51,981 nt of DNA, from NCBI GenBank assembly GCA_947569705.1, contig CANOSP010000013.1, positions 1 through 51,981 of the forward strand, written 5' to 3'. The notes beneath the pieces are model-generated. The model worked only from the letters and a program-made list of their open reading frames with translations, did not search any database and was not told the origin of the DNA. Positions 9,057 to 17,602 of the stretch are shown here, one piece after another. Made by a program: the position numbers and the translations under genes. Numbering within the stretch: the first letter of the stretch is position 1; each line of letters opens with the position of its first letter. The stretch is from an uncultured Erysipelotrichaceae bacterium. Its GTDB lineage: Bacteria > Bacillota_I > Bacilli_A > Erysipelotrichales > Erysipelotrichaceae.

Positions 9057-9773
9057 CTAATCACATGTAATCGCTGCTTCTAATGCTAATCGAAACATAT
9101 CATCAAAGGCAGTTTGACGTTCCTTGGCACTGGCTGCTTCACTGCTTACAAAAGAATCGGAAATCGTTAAAAGACAAGCAGCTTGTTTATGCAGGATATT
9201 CGCATTATGGAACAGCGCAAAGCTTTCCATTTCCACACAATCACAATGATATTGATCATGAAAAGTTTGATATCCGTTCACATTTTCTTCATGATAAAAA
9301 ACATCACTGGAATGTACTCTGCCCTTATGAAGCGGTATCGATAAACGCTGTGCGCTGTCCTCGATCATTTGATTCAATGCGGCGTGCGGATATAAAATCG
9401 CTTCTTTACAGCCGCTTTGTACTTCCGCATAAGTGGATTCACTCCATGCACTTTCCGCTAAAAATAAATCGAATACATTTAAAAGCTCGTTGTACGCACC
9501 GGCACTTCCGACTCTTATAATGCGATCGACATCATAGAAGCGAAACAGTTCATAAGAATAAATACCGATGCTCGGCATTCCCATTCCCGAACCCATCACG
9601 GAGATTTTTTTGCCTTGATACGTTCCGGTATAGCCAAGCATATTACGAACTACATTGAACAGCTTACAGTCTTTTAAATAATGCTCAGCGATATATTTAG
9701 CACGCAGCGGATCGCCGGGCATCAAAACGGTTTTCGCAATTTCTTGTTTCTTCGCTTCATTATGCGGCGTCAT
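9057..9773 (-). CDS. deoD: purine-nucleoside phosphorylase, DeoD type
   Basis: Splits purine (deoxy)ribonucleosides with phosphate, releasing base and (deoxy)ribose 1-phosphate in the salvage pathway. The 238-residue protein has the hexameric DeoD layout: VLMPGDPLRAKYIAEHYL at about 17-34, GTYQGKKISVMGSGMGMPS, IIRVGSAGA for phosphate and ribose binding, CVEMESFAL and the catalytic Asp in TISDSF. It overlaps the end of the preceding short-chain dehydrogenase gene by 14 bases and carries AGGAGA before its ATG, which suggests translational coupling. No deoB, deoC or nucleoside transporter is adjacent. Confidence 0.95.
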   Translation of the reverse strand: MTPHNEAKKQEIAKTVLMPGDPLRAKYIAEHYLKDCKLFNVVRNMLGYTGTYQGKKISVMGSGMGMPSIGIYSYELFRFYDVDRIIRVGSAGAYNELLNVFDLFLAESAWSESTYAEVQSGCKEAILYPHAALNQMIEDSAQRLSIPLHKGRVHSSDVFYHEENVNGYQTFHDQYHCDCVEMESFALFHNANILHKQAACLLTISDSFVSSEAASAKERQTAFDDMFRLALEAAITCD

Positions 9774-10536
9774 CGGTTTTCTCCTGTTTGCTTTTCTGAA
9801 TATGATAAGCTACTTCCAACAATACCGCCAAAGGCATCAGCTTACAGCACAGATATGCCGTTTTCATCAGTCTGCCGGGAATGATATTCGCTTTTTGGGC
9901 AAACATTTCATCGATTGCGATTTTGGCCACCTCGTAACTGGATTTTCCTTTTACGCGAAACTTCACATTAGCGATTTCATTAAATTCCGTATGTACGGGA
10001 CCGGGACATAACGTGCTGACAAACACATGTGCATGTCGCTTTTGCATTTCCTTGCGCAAAGCAAGAGTAAAATGGCGAACATAGGCCTTTGTCGCATAGT
10101 ATGTTGCCATCATCGGCCCCGGCAAGAAGGCAGCCGCAGACGCTACATTTAAGACATATCCGAAATCACGTTTGACAAAGTCACGCAAAAACAGCTTTGT
10201 TAAAATATGACACGCTTTAATATTCGTATCGATCATCGTTAATTCACGCTGTAAATCACTTTCGGTAAAGGGACCTGCCATACCGAATCCGGCATTGTTA
10301 ATTAAAATATCAATATCCTCTTTCTGCAGGCGCTCATATAATAAGCGACAGCTTGATTCATCAGCCAAATCCAATGTAATTGCCGTAACCTTTACCTTTT
10401 GTGATAATTCATCCTGCAGCTGTTTTAAACGCTCACTTCTTCGTGCCACAATAAACAGATCAATGCCGTAATCGGCAAGCACTCTTGCCATATCCCTGCC
10501 GATTCCGGAACTGGCTCCTGTAATACATGCTTTCAT
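9760..10536 (-). CDS. short-chain dehydrogenase/reductase (SDR)
   Basis: A 258-residue NAD(P)-dependent oxidoreductase with the classical SDR signature: nucleotide-binding TGASSGIG near residues 6-13, INNAGFGMAG (NNAG), Ser in NVASAAAF and the catalytic YYATKAY (YxxxK) near 150. The PGPVHTEF segment after the active site is typical of the YqjQ/DltE-like SDRs that often act on acyl or lipid substrates. Substrate unknown. The ATG at 10536 has GGAAGGAG eight bases before it, and a 12-codon-longer frame does not. It starts one base after the stop of the DUF1287 gene and overlaps deoD. Confidence 0.88.
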   Translation of the reverse strand: MKACITGASSGIGRDMARVLADYGIDLFIVARRSERLKQLQDELSQKVKVTAITLDLADESSCRLLYERLQKEDIDILINNAGFGMAGPFTESDLQRELTMIDTNIKACHILTKLFLRDFVKRDFGYVLNVASAAAFLPGPMMATYYATKAYVRHFTLALRKEMQKRHAHVFVSTLCPGPVHTEFNEIANVKFRVKGKSSYEVAKIAIDEMFAQKANIIPGRLMKTAYLCCKLMPLAVLLEVAYHIQKSKQEKTDDAA

Positions 10537-10537
10537 T

Positions 10538-11257
10538 TTATGCTCCTTCCCGCTGACTGAGCAGCTCTTCAATCTTTTCCGTATATTGAAAGCGGTAATG
10601 TCCGCTGATTCCTTTTAAAAATTGTTCTCTTTTTAAGCAGTCCTCTTTGGTTTTCGGCAAGCCGCCGTTATGAAGTAAGAACGGAATGCCCTCATGATTT
10701 CGCACATCGGATAAGATACCGATATGACTGTCCGCAAAAACGACAATATCTCCTGCCTGCCATTCATCAATCTTTGATAAATCACAGGTCAACGCTTCTG
10801 CGTAGCGCTCTAAAAAGACACGAATATTCGCCACTCTGCGAAAATCGATATTGGAATCACTCTGTCCGTGAATCCGTGGATAACAGTTTGGACATGCGGC
10901 AATATCCGCATCGATCATCGCCTTAAAATCATAACCGGCATCACGAAACGCACGCCAAATTAAGTCGCTGCAGACACCCTGTGTTGCCGGCGGATAACCG
11001 CCTTCATAATAAGCACTCACATAAAACGGTGCCCGCCGGGCTTCCCGTTCCGCTCCCAGCCAAAGATCGATAAAGTCATCAATGCCGTTTTTGTTTTGAT
11101 CATGATTCGACAATGTATAGGTAACGTCAAAGCTTTGATCGCTGAATTGTCGATGCGCTATTACATTATAGAGATACATAATCCATAAAACAATCGCCGC
11201 TGCGGCAATACATAAGCATATCAGAACCTTATTCAGCCGCTTTGATCGCTGTTTCAT
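10538..11257 (-). CDS. membrane-anchored DUF1287 family protein
   Basis: A 239-residue protein with one N-terminal membrane helix (about 9-29), so the rest faces outside. The remainder matches the DUF1287 pattern: SAYYEGGYPPATQGVCSDLIWRAFRDAGYD with a candidate catalytic Cys, then WQAGDIVVFADSHIGILSD with a candidate His. Cys followed by His in this order is the NlpC/P60-like arrangement, so a wall-peptide or amide hydrolase is a reasonable inference. It sits one base after the mgtE stop and one base before the SDR start, firmly inside the operon. Confidence 0.85.
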   Translation of the reverse strand: MKQRSKRLNKVLICLCIAAAAIVLWIMYLYNVIAHRQFSDQSFDVTYTLSNHDQNKNGIDDFIDLWLGAEREARRAPFYVSAYYEGGYPPATQGVCSDLIWRAFRDAGYDFKAMIDADIAACPNCYPRIHGQSDSNIDFRRVANIRVFLERYAEALTCDLSKIDEWQAGDIVVFADSHIGILSDVRNHEGIPFLLHNGGLPKTKEDCLKREQFLKGISGHYRFQYTEKIEELLSQREGA

Positions 11258-11258
11258 A

Positions 11259-12599
11259 CTACAATAAATACGGCAGTGCCACAGTAGCTAAGCCGAGGAA
11301 AAACAAGAAACCGAGTACATCGGTAACGGTTGTGACAAACACACCGGATGCGAGTGCCGGATCAACATGACATTTTTCCAGAATCACCGGAATAAAATAA
11401 CCGGCAATTGTGGCTAAAATCATATTCAAGAACATCGCTGCACCGGTTACTAAACCAAAGATCGGATTTTGTTCAAACAACATTGCGCCGATCGCAATCA
11501 ATAGACCAATCACCATACCGCTGAATAAGCCGACACCGATTTCCTTTGCCAGTATTTTCATCGCATTTTCCTTTGTCAGTTCACCTAATGACAAACCGCG
11601 CACAACAATCGTTAAGGACTGGGTACCGGCATTGCCGCCCATTCCGGTCACAATAGGCATAATCGTAGCTAAGGATACCACTTGTGAAATCGTGCCTTCA
11701 AAACAGGAAATGACTGCCGCTGCCAATACGGCAGTAAACAAGTTGATCACCAACCACGGCAATCGTGATTTCAGTGATTCAAACAGCTGTGAATCAATGC
11801 GTTCTTCCTTGCCGACCTGTCCCAACCGGTTAATATCTTCCGTCGTTTCTTCCTGAATGACGCCCATAATATCATCTACGGTGATTACACCGAGCATATG
11901 GTGTTCCTCATCGACGACCGGCATCATCACAAAGCCGTATTTTTCAAACTGTTTCCATACCGCTTCCTGATCCTCATCATATTGTACACTGATTACATTG
12001 GGATTGGTTATTTCCAACATATTTGTATCGAAATTACTGCTCACAATATCACGCAGTGAAACAACGCCCTTCAATACATTCTGACGATCTGTCACATACA
12101 GATAATATGCCATTTCGGCATCAGTATTACGCTGTAAATACTCCAATGTCTGATACACCGTATTCTTTGCCCGTATCGATATAAACTCAGTCGTCATCAA
12201 ACCGCCCGCACATTCCTTCGGGTAGCTCATCAGTTCCTTTACATCTTGACGATCTTCATTATCTAACTTCGCAAGCAGCTCCTGTTGCTCTTCATCCTCA
12301 AGTTCACCGAGCAAATCCGTGACCTCATCCTTCGACATTTCCTCTAAGATATGCTTTTGTTTGACATCAGAGAACAGCTTTAACAGTTCATATTTATCCT
12401 CGTCATCCTCTTCCTCTACAACCTCGGCAATCACCTCATCGGATAAATGTGCCAATAATGCATAAGCCGATTCCTCATTTTCATGAATCAGATCCAAGAT
12501 AACGACAGGATGAATATCCGCAATCACAGCTTTTATTTCCGCTTCATTTCCGCGAAGCAACAGCTGCTTCAATTCTTCATTTGTAATTTTACGCTTCAT
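11259..12599 (-). CDS. mgtE: magnesium transporter MgtE
   Basis: A 446-residue Mg2+ channel. It shows the acidic N-terminal superhelical domain (about 5-130, rich in Glu/Asp such as EEEDDEDKYELL), the paired CBS domains (about 135-260, with MTTEFISIRAKNTVYQTLEYL and VDDIMGVIQEE) and five C-terminal transmembrane helices including the pore stretch MPIVTGMGGNAGTQSLT near residues 315-335. Binding of Mg2+ between the cytosolic domains closes the channel in studied homologs. It is the first gene of the five-gene unit. No M-box riboswitch consensus is recognisable in its leader. Confidence 0.96.
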   Translation of the reverse strand: MKRKITNEELKQLLLRGNEAEIKAVIADIHPVVILDLIHENEESAYALLAHLSDEVIAEVVEEEDDEDKYELLKLFSDVKQKHILEEMSKDEVTDLLGELEDEEQQELLAKLDNEDRQDVKELMSYPKECAGGLMTTEFISIRAKNTVYQTLEYLQRNTDAEMAYYLYVTDRQNVLKGVVSLRDIVSSNFDTNMLEITNPNVISVQYDEDQEAVWKQFEKYGFVMMPVVDEEHHMLGVITVDDIMGVIQEETTEDINRLGQVGKEERIDSQLFESLKSRLPWLVINLFTAVLAAAVISCFEGTISQVVSLATIMPIVTGMGGNAGTQSLTIVVRGLSLGELTKENAMKILAKEIGVGLFSGMVIGLLIAIGAMLFEQNPIFGLVTGAAMFLNMILATIAGYFIPVILEKCHVDPALASGVFVTTVTDVLGFLFFLGLATVALPYLL

Positions 12600-12660
12600 C
12601 GTTTTCCTCCCTTTGGAAGGATCCTACCGCTTTCGTTCAAGTGGCACGTGATCCTCATCA

Positions 12661-12688
12661 GTATTTCTGTCTGTCGTCATCGAAATAC
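12661..12688 (-). promoter_or_regulatory. hairpin in the mgtE leader
   Basis: GTATTTC and GAAATAC form a 7-bp stem around a 14-base loop, 60-90 bases before the mgtE ATG. The leader also contains a CTTTGGAAGGATCC stretch that could pair with the ribosome binding site. It does not match the M-box, NiCo or yybP-ykoY aptamers as I know them. Confidence 0.3.
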
Positions 12689-12765
12689 TCTGTTCTTTCA
12701 CAACTACCACCTGCCTCTCTTTCTCTATTTTATCATATTTTTCATCAGCTTCCCATGCAATAAGC

Positions 12766-12799
12766 AAAAAAAGAAAGAGTGTTGTTACTTTTCTCTTTC
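12766..12799 (-). terminator. Rho-independent terminator after the ClpC-like gene
   Basis: On the minus strand GAAAGAG pairs with CTCTTTC around a 13-base loop and is followed by seven T. The 5' arm begins in the stop codon of the ClpC-like gene. Confidence 0.8.
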
Positions 12800-14735
12800 A
12801 ATTTGAATGAATGATTCCGAAACGCAGCTTTTTCAGTGCATGGGTTAAAGTGTCACTGCCTGTTAATGCACTTTTCAACATCGTCACATCGGGGATACTG
12901 CGCCAGTTTTCTGTTTCCTGTTTCAGCACGGAAAGCTTGGCTGCTTCATCTAAAGCTTCAAAGCAGAAGATTTCATCAAAAATTTCCAAGAATTCCTTGC
13001 CCAACTGCTTTTCCAATACGCTGTCATACGTCTGATTTTCGGCAAAGCGCAAGGAATCAGATGATGCGAGCTGAAAATCACCGCTCATAATAATAATCGC
13101 ATGACGAAGATCAATTTTTTGATTTTGTGTTTCAATAAAGCCTTTACTGATCGACTGTCTTAAAAACTGCAGCGTAGATACAGAAGCCGCATGCAGATTT
13201 GCGACATGAATGGTTGTATACGGATTATGCTTAATCTTACTCAAAACATGAGGCAATGAGCTTTCCGGTGTGCTGACATCGAATTCCAATAAATCCTCTT
13301 GATTAAAATAAGCACGGTTGAATTCTTTCATCACGGTCTTTTTTCCGCAGCAGTGACCTCCGCAAAACAGCCAAACACCTAACGGACGATCTAAGATTAC
13401 GCCTTGTTCAATCCATGCCAACTGGTGCATCAAACGATCAATCATTGCCCGCTGCCCGACAATACGCTCCTCTAAACGATGTCTCACCGCATATAAGCGA
13501 TCATTGGATTCCAGCGGAATCGCCGTCAACTGTTCAATGACCTTGCGCACAATGCCTTCATTTACAGTTTTATTCTTTAAACGCTTCGCATGTACACAAG
13601 ACAGATCAAGCACATCAATCGCTTTATCGGGAAACTTACGCTGCGGCATATAGTAATCACAATATTCAATCATCTGATGAATTAACTTTGCCGGTATGCT
13701 CACTTGATGAAACTGCTCATATTCCTTGATTTTACTGATAATCATTGTTTCACAGGTTGCTTTATCCGGCTCCTTTACGTGAATAATTTGAAAACGCCTT
13801 TCCAAAGCACGATCTTTTTCAATATATTTTTCATATTCATCTAATGTGGTAGCGCCGATACATTTGATTGCCCCGCGTGCCAAATAGGGCTTTAATACAC
13901 TGGATACATCAATACTGCCTTCGCTTTTACCGGCACCGATCATCTGATGAATTTCATCGATAAATAAAATCACATTCGGATGCTTTTCCAACACTTGAAT
14001 CAGATTTTGAATCTTTTCCTCAAAATCACCGCGATATTTTGTTCCGGCAACCAACGAATTCAAATGCAGCTCATAAATAACGGCATTTTGAAGCTCACCG
14101 CTGACCTGATGCTCAGAAATCATCCCCGCCAGCTTTTCAACAAGAGCCGTTTTACCGACACCCGGTTCACCGATCAACAGCGGATTGGCTTTTTCCTTGC
14201 GTGATAAAATCGAAATCATCAATTCCAGTTCATGATCCCTGCCGACAATATCACGATTGTTTTTACATGTATTCAAATTTCGCAGTTCTGCAATTTTATC
14301 AAGCTCACTTGTATTACTGCCCCCTAATTCCTGAAGCAATGCTTCGCTGTCTACATCATAGCGCAGTAAAATTTCATTGGCAACACAGCTTTCGGTCTGT
14401 AACAGCGCCAGTGCCAACATATCTGCATTCACCGCATCCTGATTCTGTTCCTGCATCTGCTTATGGCTGCGTTCCAATATATCGTCAACAACCTGTGTTA
14501 CTTGAATCTCTTTAATTGTTTTTTCTCTCAATCCAAATAAAACCATCAAATCTTCTTTCAGCTGATAATAATAAATTCCCTGTTTAGCCAAAATTTTAGC
14601 GAAGTTTGTCGTTGTATCTTTCAGAAGTGCCAGCAGTACATGCTCACTCCCTACATAATTATTCCCCATATCCTTTGCCTCATTGGCAGCGTCCTTCATA
14701 ATCATTGATACTTGTTTGTGAAAGCGATATTTCAT
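12798..14735 (-). CDS. ClpC-like AAA+ ATPase with degenerate second ATPase domain
   Basis: A 645-residue Clp-family ATPase, against about 810 for ClpC and 860 for ClpB. Residues 1-140 form the double Clp-N repeat (NYVGSEHVLLALL). The first ATPase domain (about 165-400) is intact: Walker A GEPGVGKT, Walker B VILFIDEIH, a pore loop in KYRGDFEEK and the arginine-finger region RALERRFQ. The second domain (about 425-645) has decayed: Walker A reads GGHCCGKK, and IHVANLHAAS stands where Walker B with Asp-Glu is expected. No clear M-domain or ClpP-binding IGF-type loop is visible. It may be a specialised unfoldase or an adaptor-like paralog. A hairpin lies just before its ribosome binding site. Confidence 0.82.
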   Translation of the reverse strand: MKYRFHKQVSMIMKDAANEAKDMGNNYVGSEHVLLALLKDTTTNFAKILAKQGIYYYQLKEDLMVLFGLREKTIKEIQVTQVVDDILERSHKQMQEQNQDAVNADMLALALLQTESCVANEILLRYDVDSEALLQELGGSNTSELDKIAELRNLNTCKNNRDIVGRDHELELMISILSRKEKANPLLIGEPGVGKTALVEKLAGMISEHQVSGELQNAVIYELHLNSLVAGTKYRGDFEEKIQNLIQVLEKHPNVILFIDEIHQMIGAGKSEGSIDVSSVLKPYLARGAIKCIGATTLDEYEKYIEKDRALERRFQIIHVKEPDKATCETMIISKIKEYEQFHQVSIPAKLIHQMIEYCDYYMPQRKFPDKAIDVLDLSCVHAKRLKNKTVNEGIVRKVIEQLTAIPLESNDRLYAVRHRLEERIVGQRAMIDRLMHQLAWIEQGVILDRPLGVWLFCGGHCCGKKTVMKEFNRAYFNQEDLLEFDVSTPESSLPHVLSKIKHNPYTTIHVANLHAASVSTLQFLRQSISKGFIETQNQKIDLRHAIIIMSGDFQLASSDSLRFAENQTYDSVLEKQLGKEFLEIFDEIFCFEALDEAAKLSVLKQETENWRSIPDVTMLKSALTGSDTLTHALKKLRFGIIHSN

Positions 14736-14748
14736 CTAACCACACTCC

Positions 14749-14774
14749 TTTCATGCTATTACTAGCATATGAAA
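14749..14774 (-). promoter_or_regulatory. bulged hairpin adjoining the ClpC-like ribosome binding site
   Basis: On the minus strand TTTCATATGCTA and TAGCATGAAA pair around GTAA with a two-base bulge. The 3' arm runs into AAAGGAG, so the fold could affect ribosome access or mRNA stability. It is not a CtsR (GGTCAAA repeat) or CIRCE site. Confidence 0.4.
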
Positions 14775-14908
14775 AAAGCTGCTGTCATATCCGATTTTTC
14801 TTTTTCTTTTTAAGCGTTTTCTGTTTCATCGAGTATTTCAAAGTTTTTTTTGCGGTTTTACTTCCGTTTATTTCCTATTTTGTATCATCATGACGAATTT
14901 TTATACAA

Positions 14909-14938
14909 TAAAAAAGATGCAGACTTTGCACCTTTTTT
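14909..14938 (-). terminator. Rho-independent terminator after the patatin-like gene
   Basis: On the minus strand GGTGCA pairs with TGCATC (one G-U) around AAAGTC-type loop bases and runs into six T. It begins within a few bases of the patatin-like stop codon. Confidence 0.75.
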
Positions 14939-14940
14939 CG

Positions 14941-15900
14941 CTATCGATATTTTCTTTTCCATTCATTGAAGTTCCAATTCTTTAAGAACTGTTGAGCAGC
15001 CTGTCTGCCGTTTTGATACAATGCTTCACTTTCAGCTTCCGTAATATCAAAATCAGTTGTGCTGATATTTTTTTTATCACCGTTGATTGTAATCGCGGAT
15101 GATATTCGTATGGAGCGGTCACGATCTCCCTTTGCCTTTTCGATTTGATCATTATCATAAGCATCCAGCAGTGTGGAGATTATCAGCTTTACATAATCAA
15201 TGATTGTATTACACGGTTTCACAGTATTCGGACAATCACTGTCTTTACAAAACTGAAAGCCGACGGTCGGTATCTGTAACGTTTTCGTGCCGTCATCCAA
15301 CAGATTGATCGGATAATTGCTCAATAAGCCGCCGTCAACCAGATAATGCACATTGCCGTGTTGATCCTTCAGTAAATAAGGCTCATAAAAAATCGGAATG
15401 CTCATACTCATTCTGACTGCTGCGGCAATCGGAAAAGAATCAATATCGATATGAAATTTACGCAGATCCTGCGGCAAGACCAACAGCTCTTGTGTCGTTA
15501 AATCGACACTCGTTACCTGCAGGCGATAAGAACCGTCCGCTGCTTTCACATCGCCAAAACAGGCAGCGTGCTTTTTCATTAACAGTTCATTCAGCCATGC
15601 TTCCAAATAAGCGGCGCTGTAGATTCCGTAATGAAATAAAATACTTAAGGCTTTTCCGACGGCACCGAGACGATCTAAGAAATCAGTCTGCTTAAACTTC
15701 ATATAGTCGAGTGTTTTCATCAGCTCAGCCATTTCATCCCCGTGATAGCCTGCCGCAACTAATGCGGCAACGATGGCACCGGCACTGGAGCCGGCAACGC
15801 GATGAAATTGATAGCCTGCCTGTTCCAGCACCTGTATCGCACCGACATGTCCGATGCCTTTGACGCCTCCCCCTGCTAAAACGCCGTTACATCGTGGCAT
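14941..15900 (-). CDS. patatin-like phospholipase
   Basis: A 319-residue lipid acyl hydrolase of the patatin/RssA family. All three motifs of the Ser-Asp dyad are present: the oxyanion glycines GGGVKG at residues 10-15, the nucleophile in GSSAG (Ser39) and the catalytic Asp in VDGGLLSNYP near 190. No signal peptide, so it acts inside the cell, probably at the membrane. It lies between the GroEL and ClpC-like genes, separated from each by its own terminator, so the three are neighbours rather than one operon. Substrate is not predictable. Confidence 0.9.
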   Translation of the reverse strand: MPRCNGVLAGGGVKGIGHVGAIQVLEQAGYQFHRVAGSSAGAIVAALVAAGYHGDEMAELMKTLDYMKFKQTDFLDRLGAVGKALSILFHYGIYSAAYLEAWLNELLMKKHAACFGDVKAADGSYRLQVTSVDLTTQELLVLPQDLRKFHIDIDSFPIAAAVRMSMSIPIFYEPYLLKDQHGNVHYLVDGGLLSNYPINLLDDGTKTLQIPTVGFQFCKDSDCPNTVKPCNTIIDYVKLIISTLLDAYDNDQIEKAKGDRDRSIRISSAITINGDKKNISTTDFDITEAESEALYQNGRQAAQQFLKNWNFNEWKRKYR

Positions 15901-15944
15901 TTACCTCACCCGTTTTATCCTATGCATTGTTCCTGTTTGCGCTA

Positions 15945-15969
15945 CAAAAAAAGCCACATTTCTGCGACT
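15945..15969 (-). terminator. Rho-independent terminator after groEL
   Basis: On the minus strand AGTCGCA pairs with TGTGGCT (two G-U pairs) around a GAAA tetraloop and is followed by seven T. It begins two bases after the groEL stop. Confidence 0.85.
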
Positions 15970-15970
15970 T

Positions 15971-17539
15971 TTACTTTTGATTGAGGGTGATTGCCACATC
16001 ACAGCGAATCAATAATCCGGCTACCGATACTGCATTATGCAGTGCCTGTATCACAACCTTTGCCGGATCGACCACTCCCTGTGCATGTAAGTCGCACCAT
16101 TCTTGTTTCCATACATCATAACCGATGTGCATATCCATACTTAATTGTTTTTCCAGCATTTCAATCGCATTTTCATCATTGTTTTCCATCAGCTGTAGGA
16201 ACGGTCTTAATACCGCTGCGAACACACAGTGAATACCTGCCAGCTGATCCTTTGACTTTTCCTTGATCATCGGCAATAAATTGCGATAACACTGCAAAAA
16301 TGCCAAACCGCCACCAGCCACGACACCGTCTTCCATTGCCGCAAAGCCTGCCTGTAAAGCATCCTCACAGCGCATTCGCTTTTCTTCTATTTCACCCTTG
16401 GTATACCCGCCGATTTCAAGTACCGCAATCTTGCCTTCCAAGCGAGCGATCCGCTGATGAATATGAGCAATATCGTATTGCTTGGAAACGGTCAAAAGCT
16501 GTTTTTTCAGTGTATCGATCTTTTGCTTTACCGCATCATTGGCGACCGTAAAAAGCTGTAAAGAATGCTTGCGAATAATCACTTCCTTAGCGCTGCCTAA
16601 CTCATGAACACTGACTTCGGGAAAATCTCTGCCTAATTCCTTAATCAGCGCGCTTCCCTGACAAACCAGCGCTAAATCCTCTAACAGATCCTGTTGATAA
16701 GAGCCGAAGGAAGGTGCCTTCATGATCGCAATCTGACATTTCTTTTGAAGATGAAGCAAAATCAGCTGGGTCAATACTTCATTATCAATATCTTCGCAAA
16801 TAATAATTAAGGCCTTTCGCTCATTCACCGCATATGCTAAAAAATGCTCAATCTGTTGCAGGGAATCAATCGTATCATTACTAATTAACAATAACGGACT
16901 TTTAAAACTGCAGCTTGTTTCATCCTGCGGCAGAAAATAAGGAGATAACAGAGCGGCTGAAAATTCCATTCCCTCTTGAATGCGCAACTTGCTTTCATAG
17001 GAACGCCCCTGTTCACAAACGATACAGCGCGGATCACTCACTTCCTTCAGCGCCTGTGCAATCAATGCGCCGATTTCCTCTGATTTCGCACTGATCGAGG
17101 CAATTTGCGCCAATCGTTCATACGTATCGATTTTTTGCGCATGTGCTTTGATAAAGGTTTCCATCATCGCTGCCGCTTCTTCCATGCCGCTCACAAAGGC
17201 TTTCGCAACGCCGCCGTTTTCCATATATTGAAAGCCGTGCTTTAATAATTCATATGCCAGCAGAATACTTGTAGTTGTTCCGTCACCGCTTGTTTCATTG
17301 GTTTTAACGGCACTGTCTAAAATAATCTGCATACCCATTTGTTCATACGGATCCTGCACTCTTAAGGATTTGGCAATACTGACTCCGTCATTCGTAATAC
17401 AAGGCAATCCTTTTTCTTTTTGGATCACAACATGATGACCGCAGGGTCCTAAGGTTCCCTTTACACTTTCCATTAACAATTCTGCCCCGCGCAAGAGACG
17501 ATCACGAGCTTCTTTTTGAAACAGGATACCGTTTTCCAT
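15971..17539 (-). CDS. groEL: divergent 60-kDa chaperonin (GroEL-type) without adjacent groES
   Basis: A 522-residue group I chaperonin. The ATP-binding elements are present: SGDGTTT with Asp86, ITNDGVSIAK, GVVAGGG near 400, and Asp in CEDALQAG matching the hydrolytic Asp of E. coli GroEL. It is divergent: TLGPKG is TLGPCG at residues 29-34, the apical domain is only loosely GroEL-like, and the C-terminal Gly-Gly-Met tail is missing because the protein ends VAITLNQK. No groES lies next to it and no CIRCE element precedes it. It could be the only chaperonin of the cell or a specialised second copy. The start at 17539 has GGGAGG eight bases upstream. Confidence 0.85.
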   Translation of the reverse strand: MENGILFQKEARDRLLRGAELLMESVKGTLGPCGHHVVIQKEKGLPCITNDGVSIAKSLRVQDPYEQMGMQIILDSAVKTNETSGDGTTTSILLAYELLKHGFQYMENGGVAKAFVSGMEEAAAMMETFIKAHAQKIDTYERLAQIASISAKSEEIGALIAQALKEVSDPRCIVCEQGRSYESKLRIQEGMEFSAALLSPYFLPQDETSCSFKSPLLLISNDTIDSLQQIEHFLAYAVNERKALIIICEDIDNEVLTQLILLHLQKKCQIAIMKAPSFGSYQQDLLEDLALVCQGSALIKELGRDFPEVSVHELGSAKEVIIRKHSLQLFTVANDAVKQKIDTLKKQLLTVSKQYDIAHIHQRIARLEGKIAVLEIGGYTKGEIEEKRMRCEDALQAGFAAMEDGVVAGGGLAFLQCYRNLLPMIKEKSKDQLAGIHCVFAAVLRPFLQLMENNDENAIEMLEKQLSMDMHIGYDVWKQEWCDLHAQGVVDPAKVVIQALHNAVSVAGLLIRCDVAITLNQK

Positions 17540-17554
17540 AGCTTTGCCTCCCAT

Positions 17555-17586
17555 AAAAAATATCTGCCATACAGTGTATGACAGAT
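17555..17586 (-). terminator. hairpin between cls and groEL (terminator or attenuator)
   Basis: On the minus strand ATCTGTCATAC pairs with GTATGGCAGAT (one G-U) around ACT and runs into A and six T. It follows the cls stop by 17 bases and ends only 16 bases before the groEL ATG. That leaves no room for a groEL promoter downstream of it. Confidence 0.75.
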
Positions 17587-17602
17587 CATTATAATTTATG
17601 TA

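Noticed and set aside
12600-12797. M-box magnesium riboswitch before mgtE
   Set aside because: I looked for the M-box conserved pieces and did not find them; only a simple hairpin is present.
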